12,775 nt of DNA, taken from positions 1 through 12,775 of the forward strand of contig MFKE01000011.1 in the NCBI GenBank assembly GCA_001779455.1, written 5' to 3'. The notes under the pieces are model-generated. The model had not been told where the DNA came from and searched no databases. It worked only from the letters and a program-made list of their open reading frames with translations. A program made the translations under genes and the position numbers. Positions 1-6,980 of this stretch are shown in pieces (the stretch's first letter is position 1; the number at the start of each line of letters is the position of its first letter). The stretch comes from Candidatus Gottesmanbacteria bacterium RIFOXYB1_FULL_47_11 (GTDB taxonomy: Bacteria; Patescibacteriota; Microgenomatia; UBA10105; UBA927).

Positions 1-2338
1 CGTTGGGACCATTGGCGCCGGCTGATCCGGTACTACCAGTTGATCCGGTTGGACCTGCGCCTCCGCCTGCAGCACCAGTTCCGCCGGTTCCGCCAGTGGG
101 ACCTAGCGTGCCATCACCTCCCGCATTTCCTGTAGATCCTGTTGATCCTGTTGGACCTCCTCCGCCGGTTCCTCCGGTAGAGCCTGTAGGACCATTTCCT
201 CCTGCTGTTCCGGTTGCACCGGTTGAACCAGTGGGGCCGGCATCACCATTTCCTCCTGCACTTCCGGTTGCACCGGTTGAACCCGTAGGACCAACTGCTC
301 CGCCATCTCCGGCAGTTCCGGTTCCTCCTGTGGGACCCGCAGCACCAGTTCCTCCGGTGGGACCGTTTGTCCCGGTGGCACCGGTTGAACCCGTGGGACC
401 GGCATCACCATTTCCTCCTGCACTTCCGGTTGCTCCGGTTGTCCCCGTGGGACCAGCAGCTCCGCCGTCTCCGATAGTTCCGGTTCCTCCTGTGGGACCG
501 GCATCACCATTTCCTCCTGCACTTCCGGTTGCACCGGTTGAACCCGTAGGACCACCTGCTCCAGCGCCACCCTGATTACCCGTTGAACCCGTAGGACCAT
601 TGGCTCCGACACCTCCGGCGTTACCCGTTGCACCGGTTGATCCCGTGGGACCAACATCTCCGTCGCCTCCGACAGTTCCGGTTCCTCCTGTGGGGCCTGC
701 GGCACCTTGAGAACCGGTTGCGCCTGTATTTCCTGTAGGACCAGCAACGCCACCAGCTCCTGTAGAACCGGTAGGTCCTGATCCTCCAACTGAACCGGTT
801 GCTCCAGAACTCCCTGTGGGTCCATTAATCCCCGCATTTCCTGTGGAACCGGTGGATCCTGTAGGACCATTGTCACCAGCATTTCCTGTGGATCCCGTTG
901 CACCGGTCGGACCATTGGACCCAATAGTTCCCGTTGCGCCGGTTGCGCCGGTTGGTCCTGATGATCCGGCTGAACCTGCTCCACCTGTCGCGCCGGTGGC
1001 GCCACTACTTCCGGTTGACCCCGTGGGACCTCCTCCACCGGTTGCTCCTGCCTCGCCGGTTGATCCCGTTGAGCCTGTCGGTCCGCCGCCTCCGCCCGCC
1101 CCCGCCGTACCGGTGGCACCCGTCGGACCCACGCCGGTTGCACCAGTCGGTCCATTGGTCCCATTCGTACCATTTGTCCCGTTGGTCCCATTTGTACCAT
1201 TTGTCCCATTCGTCCCGGCAGTACCGGTTGCGCCGGTTGCGCCGGCACCACCTACTCCCGAAATATTCCCACCCTGGCTAACAAGTTGTGTAATTAGCTG
1301 CGTTAACCCTCCCTCGACGCTGGCAAATTGCGGGATAAGTTGTGCTAAATTTCCTGTTGCCGCTACAGCAACTCCCTGCGGCGAAACAAGCCGGATAGAG
1401 CCGTCCTCCGTATCTCTTCGGGCAACAATTGCGCTTGATACCATGCCACCCGGTTGAACAGCTAGTGATCCTTCCGTTGTATTGCCCTCCGTTGTCACAC
1501 CCAACACGTTGGCAGTGGTTTCTCCAATGATATCAAAATACAATTTGATTATTTCCAGCTGCGTCAGTGTCATGGCCGGATCGGCAAAGACCAATGTCGG
1601 AGTCGCCGTCAACTTCGATAGCTGGCCGCGCGGCGACACATAGCCGGTCACCTGTTTTTTATCCGCATATTCAAACAATCGAAACGCACCGACCAATGCC
1701 CCATCGCGGATGGTCGCGTCGCGAAATTCTGCCGGCAAAATCGTCTCATCCGGCAACCGTATGCCGGCAATGAGCGGGAATACGATCGTCGCCGTTTCCC
1801 GGACCCCTTTTTTGGTCAAAAATAGTACGGATTTATCCGATTGCTGGGTCATGATGCCGTAATCCCCGTTGGGATAGTGAAGAAGCACATCCCCGTCAAA
1901 ATGACCATCCGTAAGCACGCCCTGATCGACAAGCGCATAGGAAAATGATCCGTCCATCCGGGCAACGACCACGAGAAACGGCCCGGAAAAATCGCTTTTG
2001 GCAAATACACCTGCCGTCAAACTGGATACCAGTGCGGGGACATTCTTTTGTGGAGGGCGGAGATCCAGGGATGTAACGCGCATCGGGATTTGAATACCGC
2101 TGCGGACAAACACAGAGCCTACAGCCAATACCATGGTAATAAACAGTAGTGCATAAACGGAAATGACACCTGCTTTCGCTTGTACGAAGTGGTACGAATC
2201 AAGGCTTTTTTTAGTACAAACTGGTAAAAACTTGCAAATCCGGGGTTTTGAAGCTGAAATAAGACGCCCTAATAAAATAAGAAGACCCCGCCAAAGGCGG
2301 GGAATCGTTTGATCTCCCGGAGTGATGGTAGATCTCAT
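1..2338 (-). CDS. Membrane-anchored collagen-like (Gly-X-Y repeat) protein, C-terminus outside the window
   Basis: The reading frame stays open from the ATG at 2338 to the left edge (779 codons) with no stop, so the gene is 3'-partial. Residues 1-56 are a basic, odd leader. Residues 57-79 form one hydrophobic helix (AGVISVYALLFITMVLAVGS) resembling a pilin-type or signal anchor, but with no Glu at +5. Residues 81-355 are a globular region that I do not recognise. From about residue 360 to the edge the frame is an almost unbroken Gly-X-Y tract of about 140 triplets, mostly GPTGSTGATG-type units rich in Thr, Ser, Ala and Asn with very few charges. Bacterial collagen-like proteins such as BclA form trimeric surface stalks, so an exported filament is likely. 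The ATG overlaps the stop of the upstream regulator gene (ATGA) and has a strong GGAGGAGG ribosome site. It is the only ATG, GTG or TTG in frame before the membrane helix. Confidence 0.85.
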   Translation of the reverse strand, partial: MRSTITPGDQTIPRLWRGLLILLGRLISASKPRICKFLPVCTKKSLDSYHFVQAKAGVISVYALLFITMVLAVGSVFVRSGIQIPMRVTSLDLRPPQKNVPALVSSLTAGVFAKSDFSGPFLVVVARMDGSFSYALVDQGVLTDGHFDGDVLLHYPNGDYGIMTQQSDKSVLFLTKKGVRETATIVFPLIAGIRLPDETILPAEFRDATIRDGALVGAFRLFEYADKKQVTGYVSPRGQLSKLTATPTLVFADPAMTLTQLEIIKLYFDIIGETTANVLGVTTEGNTTEGSLAVQPGGMVSSAIVARRDTEDGSIRLVSPQGVAVAATGNLAQLIPQFASVEGGLTQLITQLVSQGGNISGVGGAGATGATGTAGTNGTNGTNGTNGTNGTNGTNGPTGATGVGPTGATGTAGAGGGGGPTGSTGSTGEAGATGGGGPTGSTGSSGATGATGGAGSAGSSGPTGATGATGTIGSNGPTGATGSTGNAGDNGPTGSTGSTGNAGINGPTGSSGATGSVGGSGPTGSTGAGGVAGPTGNTGATGSQGAAGPTGGTGTVGGDGDVGPTGSTGATGNAGGVGANGPTGSTGNQGGAGAGGPTGSTGATGSAGGNGDAGPTGGTGTIGDGGAAGPTGTTGATGSAGGNGDAGPTGSTGATGTNGPTGGTGAAGPTGGTGTAGDGGAVGPTGSTGATGSAGGNGDAGPTGSTGATGTAGGNGPTGSTGGTGGGGPTGSTGSTGNAGGDGTLGPTGGTGGTGAAGGGAGPTGSTGSTGSAGANGPN
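239..553. repeat. Three near-identical DNA copies within the collagen tract
   Basis: A unit beginning GGCATCACCATTTCCTCCTG starts at 239, 401 and 500 and stays nearly identical for about 40-54 bases. On the minus strand it encodes GSAGGNGDAG-type triplets. The offsets of 162 and 99 bases are both multiples of nine, so insertion or loss of a unit keeps the Gly-X-Y register. This looks like growth of the tract by internal duplication. It is coding repeat DNA, not a CRISPR array. Confidence 0.8.
2271..2302 (-). terminator. Rho-independent terminator-like hairpin inside the 5' end of the collagen-like gene
   Basis: On the minus strand, 7-base arms CCCCGCC and GGCGGGG flank a TTT loop (2286-2302) and are followed by the T-rich TCTTCTTATTTTATT (2271-2285). 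It lies 33 bases beyond the stop codon of the regulator gene, where a terminator for that gene would be expected. It also falls within codons 13-18 of the collagen-like frame. Form and position fit an intrinsic terminator; whether it acts fully or as an attenuator cannot be told from sequence. Confidence 0.6.
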
Positions 2339-4284
2339 GGGCCTCCTCCGCCGTTTTGCGACTTATATTTAAAGACGTAGTTTACCTGAAATATGATCGC
2401 GGCAACCACGATACAACCGATGATGAAACCCGCTACGATGATATTTGCCGTATTGGAAAGAGCATAGATTTTGTTAAAGGGAGCCTTCAGTGCAATCGCC
2501 CAATGGAGGGAAGAGTCGATACCCGCATACGCAATCATCGAATAAATACCGTCGTACGTATTTCCCTGGGCCACACCTTTCTTTCCCTGGAGGCCTAACA
2601 GTGTCGGATCGTCCGGCTCCGTATCCGTACCGATAAGCGAGAGTGTGGGATGCATGATCCGTTTCCCATGACTGTCCAATACCACGATATATTCCCCGCG
2701 ATCCGTAACCGCGATCTTTTGCAGACGGGCGCTGATGGCAACAAGATCGAGAGATGCAACGAATACGCCGGCAAATTGCTTATCAGACGTGTACAGCGGC
2801 GCCGAGATGGAAACCACTTTCCGATGCGAACCGTCTACGAGCGCTTCAAAAATATCAGAAATGTAGAGCCTGCCGGTGTCACGTGACTGAATAAAGTAAT
2901 CCCGAAACGACAAATCCGTCTGAACAAATATCCCGAATGGATACAGGAATATCGCCTGACCGTTTTTATCTAATATGACGATCCGGCGGATACTGTGACC
3001 ACTCTCAAAAATGATCCTGCTCAAATCCGTCAATGTGGTCATGTCTTTTGCTTGTACTGCGGTAATGAGAGCCGGATTTATGGAAGCAATTGTTACAATT
3101 GATTTCACACTTTGGATATCGGTTTCCAACACGGTACGGGCAAAATCTACTTTCTGGGCATCTTCCCCATTGACGATGGCAACGACGTTCAGCTGGCAGA
3201 CGTAGACGATCATAATACCCAGAAGGATCACCGCCGTCAGTGCTCCGAACATGCCGATAGCCAGAGCATGTGCTTTTTTGTTTCCGATCAGAGAGAGATC
3301 TTTCCACGAAGGCAGATACATACACGTCAACCCGACAATCATGAAATAGAACGCACGGGACCAAAATTGACTTTGCGCAAATGAAAATCCCAGAAAGAAA
3401 TACGCACCTGCCGCCACATACGAACAAACCAGGAAAAGCGCCTGATTCCTATACATTCCCAACCAAAGCAGCAGAATAAACACGAAAGAAATAACGGATA
3501 ACACTACCCCTGTGACTGCCGGCGTCATGTGCAGTGCGTTGATCAAGACTGCCACATGGAAATCCGTGGGCGCGACAAATACCACGATGGGCGCAGCCAA
3601 CGCAAGCAGTGTCAAGTACAGGGCAAACGGGATAATTTTCCCTAAACGGACAAACGTCGTGAGGGCAATGACTGCCGTCAGTGTCCCGTAGACCCCCACG
3701 GCATCGATATCCCCAACCGTCGCCAGAAGAGTCGTCATAACTGCACCGGCAACGACCAGGACGCCGTGGAACACCCTGTGCCATATCCGGTGGGTATCAT
3801 AGAAAAGATTCGTGAGGAGTATCCCTATCCCCCCGCCGATTAAAAGAATCCGTGTTGCGGACACGATCGGCGCGACTGACTGAATATGCACAACATTAAA
3901 CGTCTGGTTAAAAAGAAACAGTGCAACACCGGATACGATCGCCCCGACACCGATAAACCAGTCGAATATATTTGCCGTCACCGCGTGAGTCCGGCCCAGT
4001 ACAGAAAGAGAAAACGATGGAGCTGCCTCATGCGCCGCTATCACACCCCCGTCCGGCATGATAAATGCCCCGGCCGCGGACTCCATACGTTCCATTTGTT
4101 TTATTGCGCTGGTTTGACTTTTGGTAATGAGCAGTAGCCGGTTGAGTTCACTTTGCGGGACACGGAACCTTCCTCGGCCCACACGGACTCCCTTGATGCG
4201 TTTTTCTTTGAGAAACGTATAGATACTATTTGTGGAATATCCTAGAATTTCTGCGACTTGTTTGACGGTGTACGTGGCAGCCAT
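2335..4284 (-). CDS. Membrane-bound one-component regulator: N-terminal HTH, about 9 TM helices, Cache sensor domain, C-terminal TM
   Basis: The protein has 649 residues. Residues 1-52 (YTVKQVAEILGYSTNSIYTF, then GVRVGRGRFRVPQSELNRLL) form an excisionase/MerR-like helix-turn-helix. After a linker come about nine hydrophobic helices, near 105-125, 140-160, 171-190, 196-212, 217-238, 255-276, 282-303, 310-324 and 340-364. Residues 370-610 resemble a double Cache extracytoplasmic sensor: DYFIQSRDTGRLYISDIF at 462-479, GVFVASLDL at 506-514 and EYIVVLDSHGKRIMHP at 531-546. A last helix spans 613-636 with a short Gly-rich tail. No kinase, cyclase or methyl-accepting domain follows, so the only visible output is the N-terminal DNA-binding domain. 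That suggests a membrane-tethered transcription factor in the manner of ToxR or CadC, built from different parts. The start is ATG at 4284 with a weak GAGG. It overlaps the collagen-like gene by 4 bases, the likely partner or target. The ligand is unknown. Confidence 0.85.
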   Translation of the reverse strand: MAATYTVKQVAEILGYSTNSIYTFLKEKRIKGVRVGRGRFRVPQSELNRLLLITKSQTSAIKQMERMESAAGAFIMPDGGVIAAHEAAPSFSLSVLGRTHAVTANIFDWFIGVGAIVSGVALFLFNQTFNVVHIQSVAPIVSATRILLIGGGIGILLTNLFYDTHRIWHRVFHGVLVVAGAVMTTLLATVGDIDAVGVYGTLTAVIALTTFVRLGKIIPFALYLTLLALAAPIVVFVAPTDFHVAVLINALHMTPAVTGVVLSVISFVFILLLWLGMYRNQALFLVCSYVAAGAYFFLGFSFAQSQFWSRAFYFMIVGLTCMYLPSWKDLSLIGNKKAHALAIGMFGALTAVILLGIMIVYVCQLNVVAIVNGEDAQKVDFARTVLETDIQSVKSIVTIASINPALITAVQAKDMTTLTDLSRIIFESGHSIRRIVILDKNGQAIFLYPFGIFVQTDLSFRDYFIQSRDTGRLYISDIFEALVDGSHRKVVSISAPLYTSDKQFAGVFVASLDLVAISARLQKIAVTDRGEYIVVLDSHGKRIMHPTLSLIGTDTEPDDPTLLGLQGKKGVAQGNTYDGIYSMIAYAGIDSSLHWAIALKAPFNKIYALSNTANIIVAGFIIGCIVVAAIIFQVNYVFKYKSQNGGGGP

Positions 4285-4304
4285 AGCCTCAAATTTTTCT
4301 AATT

Positions 4305-4344
4305 GTTACAAGTTTACAAATTCGCGCGTTACAAATTTTCACAA
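4305..4344 (-). promoter_or_regulatory. Cluster of TTGTAA repeats, candidate operator of the HTH-Cache gene
   Basis: Plus-strand TTACAA occurs at 4306-4311, 4314-4319 and 4329-4334, with a variant TCACAA at 4339-4344. All read TTGTAA or TTGTGA toward the regulator gene and lie 22-60 bases before its start. Direct repeats next to the start of a helix-turn-helix gene are a common form of autoregulatory operator, but the region is AT-rich and the role is inferred. Confidence 0.35.
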
Positions 4345-4477
4345 GCACTATATCTACTATGTAATAAAAAGAATTATTCTGTCAAGTGGCAATATAAAAT
4401 TTCTAATCACATCATTTGCTCATCATTTTTTCTATCACTGATTGCTGTGTAAATCCATAGTTTCTTTTTCTAAATAT

Positions 4478-4505
4478 TTGACATCAATGAAGTGATTGTG
4501 ATAAG
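4478..4505 (+). promoter_or_regulatory. Possible promoter of the Fic-like gene
   Basis: A consensus -35 TTGACA (4478-4483) is followed after 16 bases by GATAAG (4500-4505), a 4-of-6 match to TATAAT. Transcription would begin near 4512, only a few bases before the ATG at 4516. That would make the AAAAGG ribosome site largely useless, so either the promoter or the start assignment may be off. Confidence 0.3.
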
Positions 4506-4515
4506 AAAAGGTTGC

Positions 4516-5448
4516 ATGTTGTCATTTGCCTACACCATTGATGTACAACTCCGGGATACGCTTGCCCGTATCGATCAACTTCGAACCCAAATCCTTGCGC
4601 TCCCCTTGTCGCCTAAGGATGAACGGAGACTCCAGTGGGAAGGCACGGCTATCCGTACCTGGGCAACCCTCGCCCTTTCCGGATATAACACACCCAAACA
4701 GTATGTCGCAACCATTCTCTCCCATCCCGGAAAACTCAAACGGAACGTCATGATAATCCAATCCATTCGCACTGCCTACGACTACATCCATGAAACATGG
4801 CGCGCTAACCCAAAACCAGTAAGTCTACTGGCCATGGAAACGCTATTCACCACTCTTTACCCCGGAGAACGCACCCGCTTTGCCGCATACGAGTCCAAGG
4901 TGAAAGAACTCTTGCATTATTTGGAAACAGAACCGGAACATCCGCTTATCCAGTCGGGCATTGCACACATCCACATCCTGACCATCCCGGGTCTTGATGA
5001 TCCCGGACTTTTGGCGCGGGCAGTAGGCTACCTAATTCTTGCTAAATACGGGTTTGACCTGCGCGGATATGCCACCCCTGACCGCGTGTGGCAATCTGAC
5101 GTGGCATACACTCACATAAGCGGGACATACACGAAAGAACGGCAACTCAATACATGGCTGGAATTCATGGCACAAACAATACAACGCTCATACGAAACAC
5201 TCTTGACGGATATTCAAAACGAGCGGTTCCATATAGAATTCCCACCGAACTTTTGGCTCCTGGCAGACCGGCAAAAGGAAATTCTAAAGAGTCTGGAGCA
5301 TCCGGAAGACAGGGTGACGAACCGGCACGTGCAAAAGAAGTATCACATTTCCCAAATTACCGCCTCTCGGGACCTGGCGCGCCTCACATCGCTTGGACTT
5401 CTCTACCCACACGGGAAAGGAAGAGCGGTGTACTATACAAAAATATAA
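4516..5448 (+). CDS. Fic-fold protein with C-terminal winged helix; catalytic motif degenerate
   Basis: The protein has 310 residues. The layout matches Fic-family proteins with a DNA-binding tail: a helical N-terminal region with WEGTAI at 41-46, the Fic core at about 105-190, and a winged helix at 245-310 (RQKEILKSL, then ITASRDLARLTSLGLL and a basic wing GKGRAVYY). Fic AMP-transferases carry HPFx(D/E)GNGRxxR after a helix like HPLI..gIAH. Here HPLIQSGIAHIHI at 142-154 is clearly that helix, but the motif at 157-168 reads IPGLDDPGLLAR. The catalytic His is Ile and GNGR is lost, so AMP transfer is unlikely. It may act as a regulator through its winged helix. I chose ATG 4516, with AAAAGG upstream, over an in-frame GTG at 4492. 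It is the only long plus-strand gene in the left half and converges on glgA with an 18-base gap. Confidence 0.75.
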   Translation: MLSFAYTIDVQLRDTLARIDQLRTQILALPLSPKDERRLQWEGTAIRTWATLALSGYNTPKQYVATILSHPGKLKRNVMIIQSIRTAYDYIHETWRANPKPVSLLAMETLFTTLYPGERTRFAAYESKVKELLHYLETEPEHPLIQSGIAHIHILTIPGLDDPGLLARAVGYLILAKYGFDLRGYATPDRVWQSDVAYTHISGTYTKERQLNTWLEFMAQTIQRSYETLLTDIQNERFHIEFPPNFWLLADRQKEILKSLEHPEDRVTNRHVQKKYHISQITASRDLARLTSLGLLYPHGKGRAVYYTKI

Positions 5449-5466
5449 ACCGGGTGTATCGTAAAA

Positions 5467-6900
5467 TCACGTATTGATAAGCAATCTTTGATATACTTTC
5501 TTGTATTTTTTCGCGCTCACCGTCCAGGAAAAATCCTGACGCATGCAGCGCAGGGCCATATGGGACCACTTCTTGGGTTCGCTAGTCCAAAGCGTGACGG
5601 CTTCTTTGAGTTTCGCAAGGAGCGCCGTCTCGTTGTAGTCTTCAAAAACAAATCCGGTTTTCCCGTCTACCACGGAATCGGCCAATCCGCCGGTTTTCCT
5701 GACAACCGGTATCGTACCATATCGCATCGCTATCATCTGTGTCAGTCCACAGGGTTCAAACTTAGAAGGAACAACGAGCATATCCGCGCCGGCATAAATC
5801 CTGCGGGCCAGGCGTTCGTCAAATGTCGGCACGAATTTGAAGTGTTCAGGATACTTTGTCTCAAACGCAGCAAGCGTTTGTTTAACCTTTTTGGGTCCGG
5901 TGCCCAAAATGATGACCTGCACCCCGTCGGGGAGCAAATGTTCAAGGGCGGCGATAAGGATATCTATCCCTTTTTGGCGGACTTCCAGGCGCCCGACAAA
6001 TCCGATGAGAGGAATCTTTGTAATCGGCAGGACAAGTGTCTTCTGAAGATATTCTTTGTTGGCAGCTTTGCCCGAAACAACATCGTTTTTACCATACCGG
6101 ACGGATAAAAATTTGTCATGCACAGGATCCCATATTTCTCCGTTTATCCCATTGAGAATACCCAGGACATCGGCTTTGCGGCGCGAAAGAGCATCGTTGA
6201 TATGCTGCCCGTAATCGCCGGTGAGCATTTCCTTCGCATAGGTCGGGGATACCGTCGAAATAATGTCCGCATGCTCAATCCCCTCACGGAAGAGCTTGAT
6301 CGTCTGCCCTTTTTTTGTTTGGAGTATATGGAAGATACTTTTGGGGAGATGGAGCTTTTTGGCAAGCGTGATTGGTGCTGTACCCTGATACAGAAGATTA
6401 TGGATTGTTATAATAGTTTTTGTTCGGATCGACTCCAGGGTCTCCTTTTCGCGGCGAAGTTTATTGCGCTCCCCCAAAAGAAGCGGCACAAGGGCGGTGT
6501 GCCAATCGTGACAGTGCACGATATCCGGACGGCCGCCAAACGTGTCCGGCGCATATTCAATAACACGTGCCACCGATGAGGAAAAAAAGGCAAATTTCTC
6601 GACAATTTCCCCCTCGTGATACTCGTCCAGCTTCGGATGACGAAGGAGATATACCGGCACGGACGTCTCCGGAATCACCGACACAAACACGAACACCAGC
6701 TCGCGTTTCCCGTCAAAATCCACGGCAATACGCCCGACGCACCGAACAGAAGAAAGCTGTATCTTTTTGTAGTATGGCATCACCACCCGTACATCGACAC
6801 GAAGCCGACGTAAAGCAACGGGAAGACTGCGCGAAACGTCCCCGAGCCCGCCGAGTTTGTAAAGACCCGCAACCTCGCTGGTGACGAAAAGAATCCTCAT
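5467..6900 (-). CDS. glgA: Glycogen (starch) synthase, GT5 family
   Basis: GlgA moves glucose from ADP-glucose (or UDP-glucose) to the non-reducing end of an alpha-1,4-glucan in the cytoplasm. The 477-residue length is usual for bacterial GlgA. Signature motifs appear in order: KLGGLGDV at 15-22 (donor loop), HCHDWHTALVP at 129-139, TIHNLLYQG at 165-173, ISTVSPTYAKEM at 214-225, GILNGINGEIWDP at 247-259, GFVGRLEVRQKGID at 300-313, then PSKFEPCGLTQ at 378-388 and AMRYGTIPVVRKTGGLADSV at 391-410. The start MRILFVTSEVAG at 6900 fits the family; an in-frame upstream start at 6954 would add 18 unlikely residues and run into the CIRCE-like site. There is no ribosome site, but TATGAT lies 6 bases before the ATG, suggesting a leaderless message. 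No glgC, glgB or phosphorylase is in the window, so the donor and the fate of the glucan are unknown. Confidence 0.93.
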   Translation of the reverse strand: MRILFVTSEVAGLYKLGGLGDVSRSLPVALRRLRVDVRVVMPYYKKIQLSSVRCVGRIAVDFDGKRELVFVFVSVIPETSVPVYLLRHPKLDEYHEGEIVEKFAFFSSSVARVIEYAPDTFGGRPDIVHCHDWHTALVPLLLGERNKLRREKETLESIRTKTIITIHNLLYQGTAPITLAKKLHLPKSIFHILQTKKGQTIKLFREGIEHADIISTVSPTYAKEMLTGDYGQHINDALSRRKADVLGILNGINGEIWDPVHDKFLSVRYGKNDVVSGKAANKEYLQKTLVLPITKIPLIGFVGRLEVRQKGIDILIAALEHLLPDGVQVIILGTGPKKVKQTLAAFETKYPEHFKFVPTFDERLARRIYAGADMLVVPSKFEPCGLTQMIAMRYGTIPVVRKTGGLADSVVDGKTGFVFEDYNETALLAKLKEAVTLWTSEPKKWSHMALRCMRQDFSWTVSAKKYKKVYQRLLINT

Positions 6901-6906
6901 ATAGTT

Positions 6907-6937
6907 ATCATACACGACCATATGGAAACAAATGCAA
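6907..6937 (-). promoter_or_regulatory. Candidate leaderless promoter of glgA
   Basis: Minus-strand TATGAT (6907-6912) sits 6 bases before the ATG at 6900, which would put the first transcribed base at the start codon. The best -35 is TTGCAT (6932-6937) with a long 19-base spacer, so the -35 is weak. No Shine-Dalgarno sequence precedes the ATG. Confidence 0.4.
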
Positions 6938-6947
6938 GTGAATATAT

Positions 6948-6974
6948 TTAGCACTCAATGATAAAGAGTGCCAG
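6948..6974. promoter_or_regulatory. CIRCE-like operator (HrcA heat-shock site) upstream of glgA
   Basis: The plus strand reads TTAGCACTC, a 9-base spacer AATGATAAA, then GAGTGCCAG. The CIRCE consensus is TTAGCACTC-N9-GAGTGCTAA, so 16 of 18 fixed positions match with the exact spacer length; only two of the last three bases differ. It lies in the 80-base gap between a GT4 gene and glgA, 48-74 bases before the glgA ATG. The regulator HrcA is not in the window. Confidence 0.65.
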
Positions 6975-6980
6975 AGGCGG

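Larger units (their letters stand above)
4285..4515. other. Divergent intergenic region between the HTH-Cache and Fic-like genes
   Basis: This is the longest non-coding stretch in the window (about 230 bases). It is AT-rich compared with the flanking genes. It holds the TTGTAA repeats near its left end and a perfect TTGACA hexamer at 4478-4483 on the plus strand near its right end. I see no small gene, RNA gene or strong hairpin in it. Confidence 0.6.

Noticed and set aside
239..553. Repeated DNA units as a possible CRISPR array
   Set aside because: Spacings are irregular multiples of nine, there are no unique spacers, and the whole region codes for Gly-X-Y triplets.
103..1251. Long minus-strand frame of 382 residues rich in Gln, Pro, Val and Glu, and plus-strand Pro-rich frames at 3-575 and 816-1457
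   Set aside because: They are shadow readings of the Gly-X-Y tract. Only the minus frame in register with the ATG at 2338 gives a regular Gly every third residue plus an anchor and start.
4492..4494. GTG start for the Fic-like protein
   Set aside because: No ribosome site precedes it and it lies within the candidate promoter; ATG 4516 has AAAAGG at suitable spacing.
5449..5466. Possible terminator between the convergent Fic-like and glgA genes
   Set aside because: Only 18 bases separate the stops, and no convincing stem or T tract is visible on either strand.
6954..6956. Upstream start codon for glgA, adding 18 residues
   Set aside because: Family alignment begins at MRILFVTSEVAG. The extra residues are not GlgA-like, and this start lies inside the CIRCE-like site.
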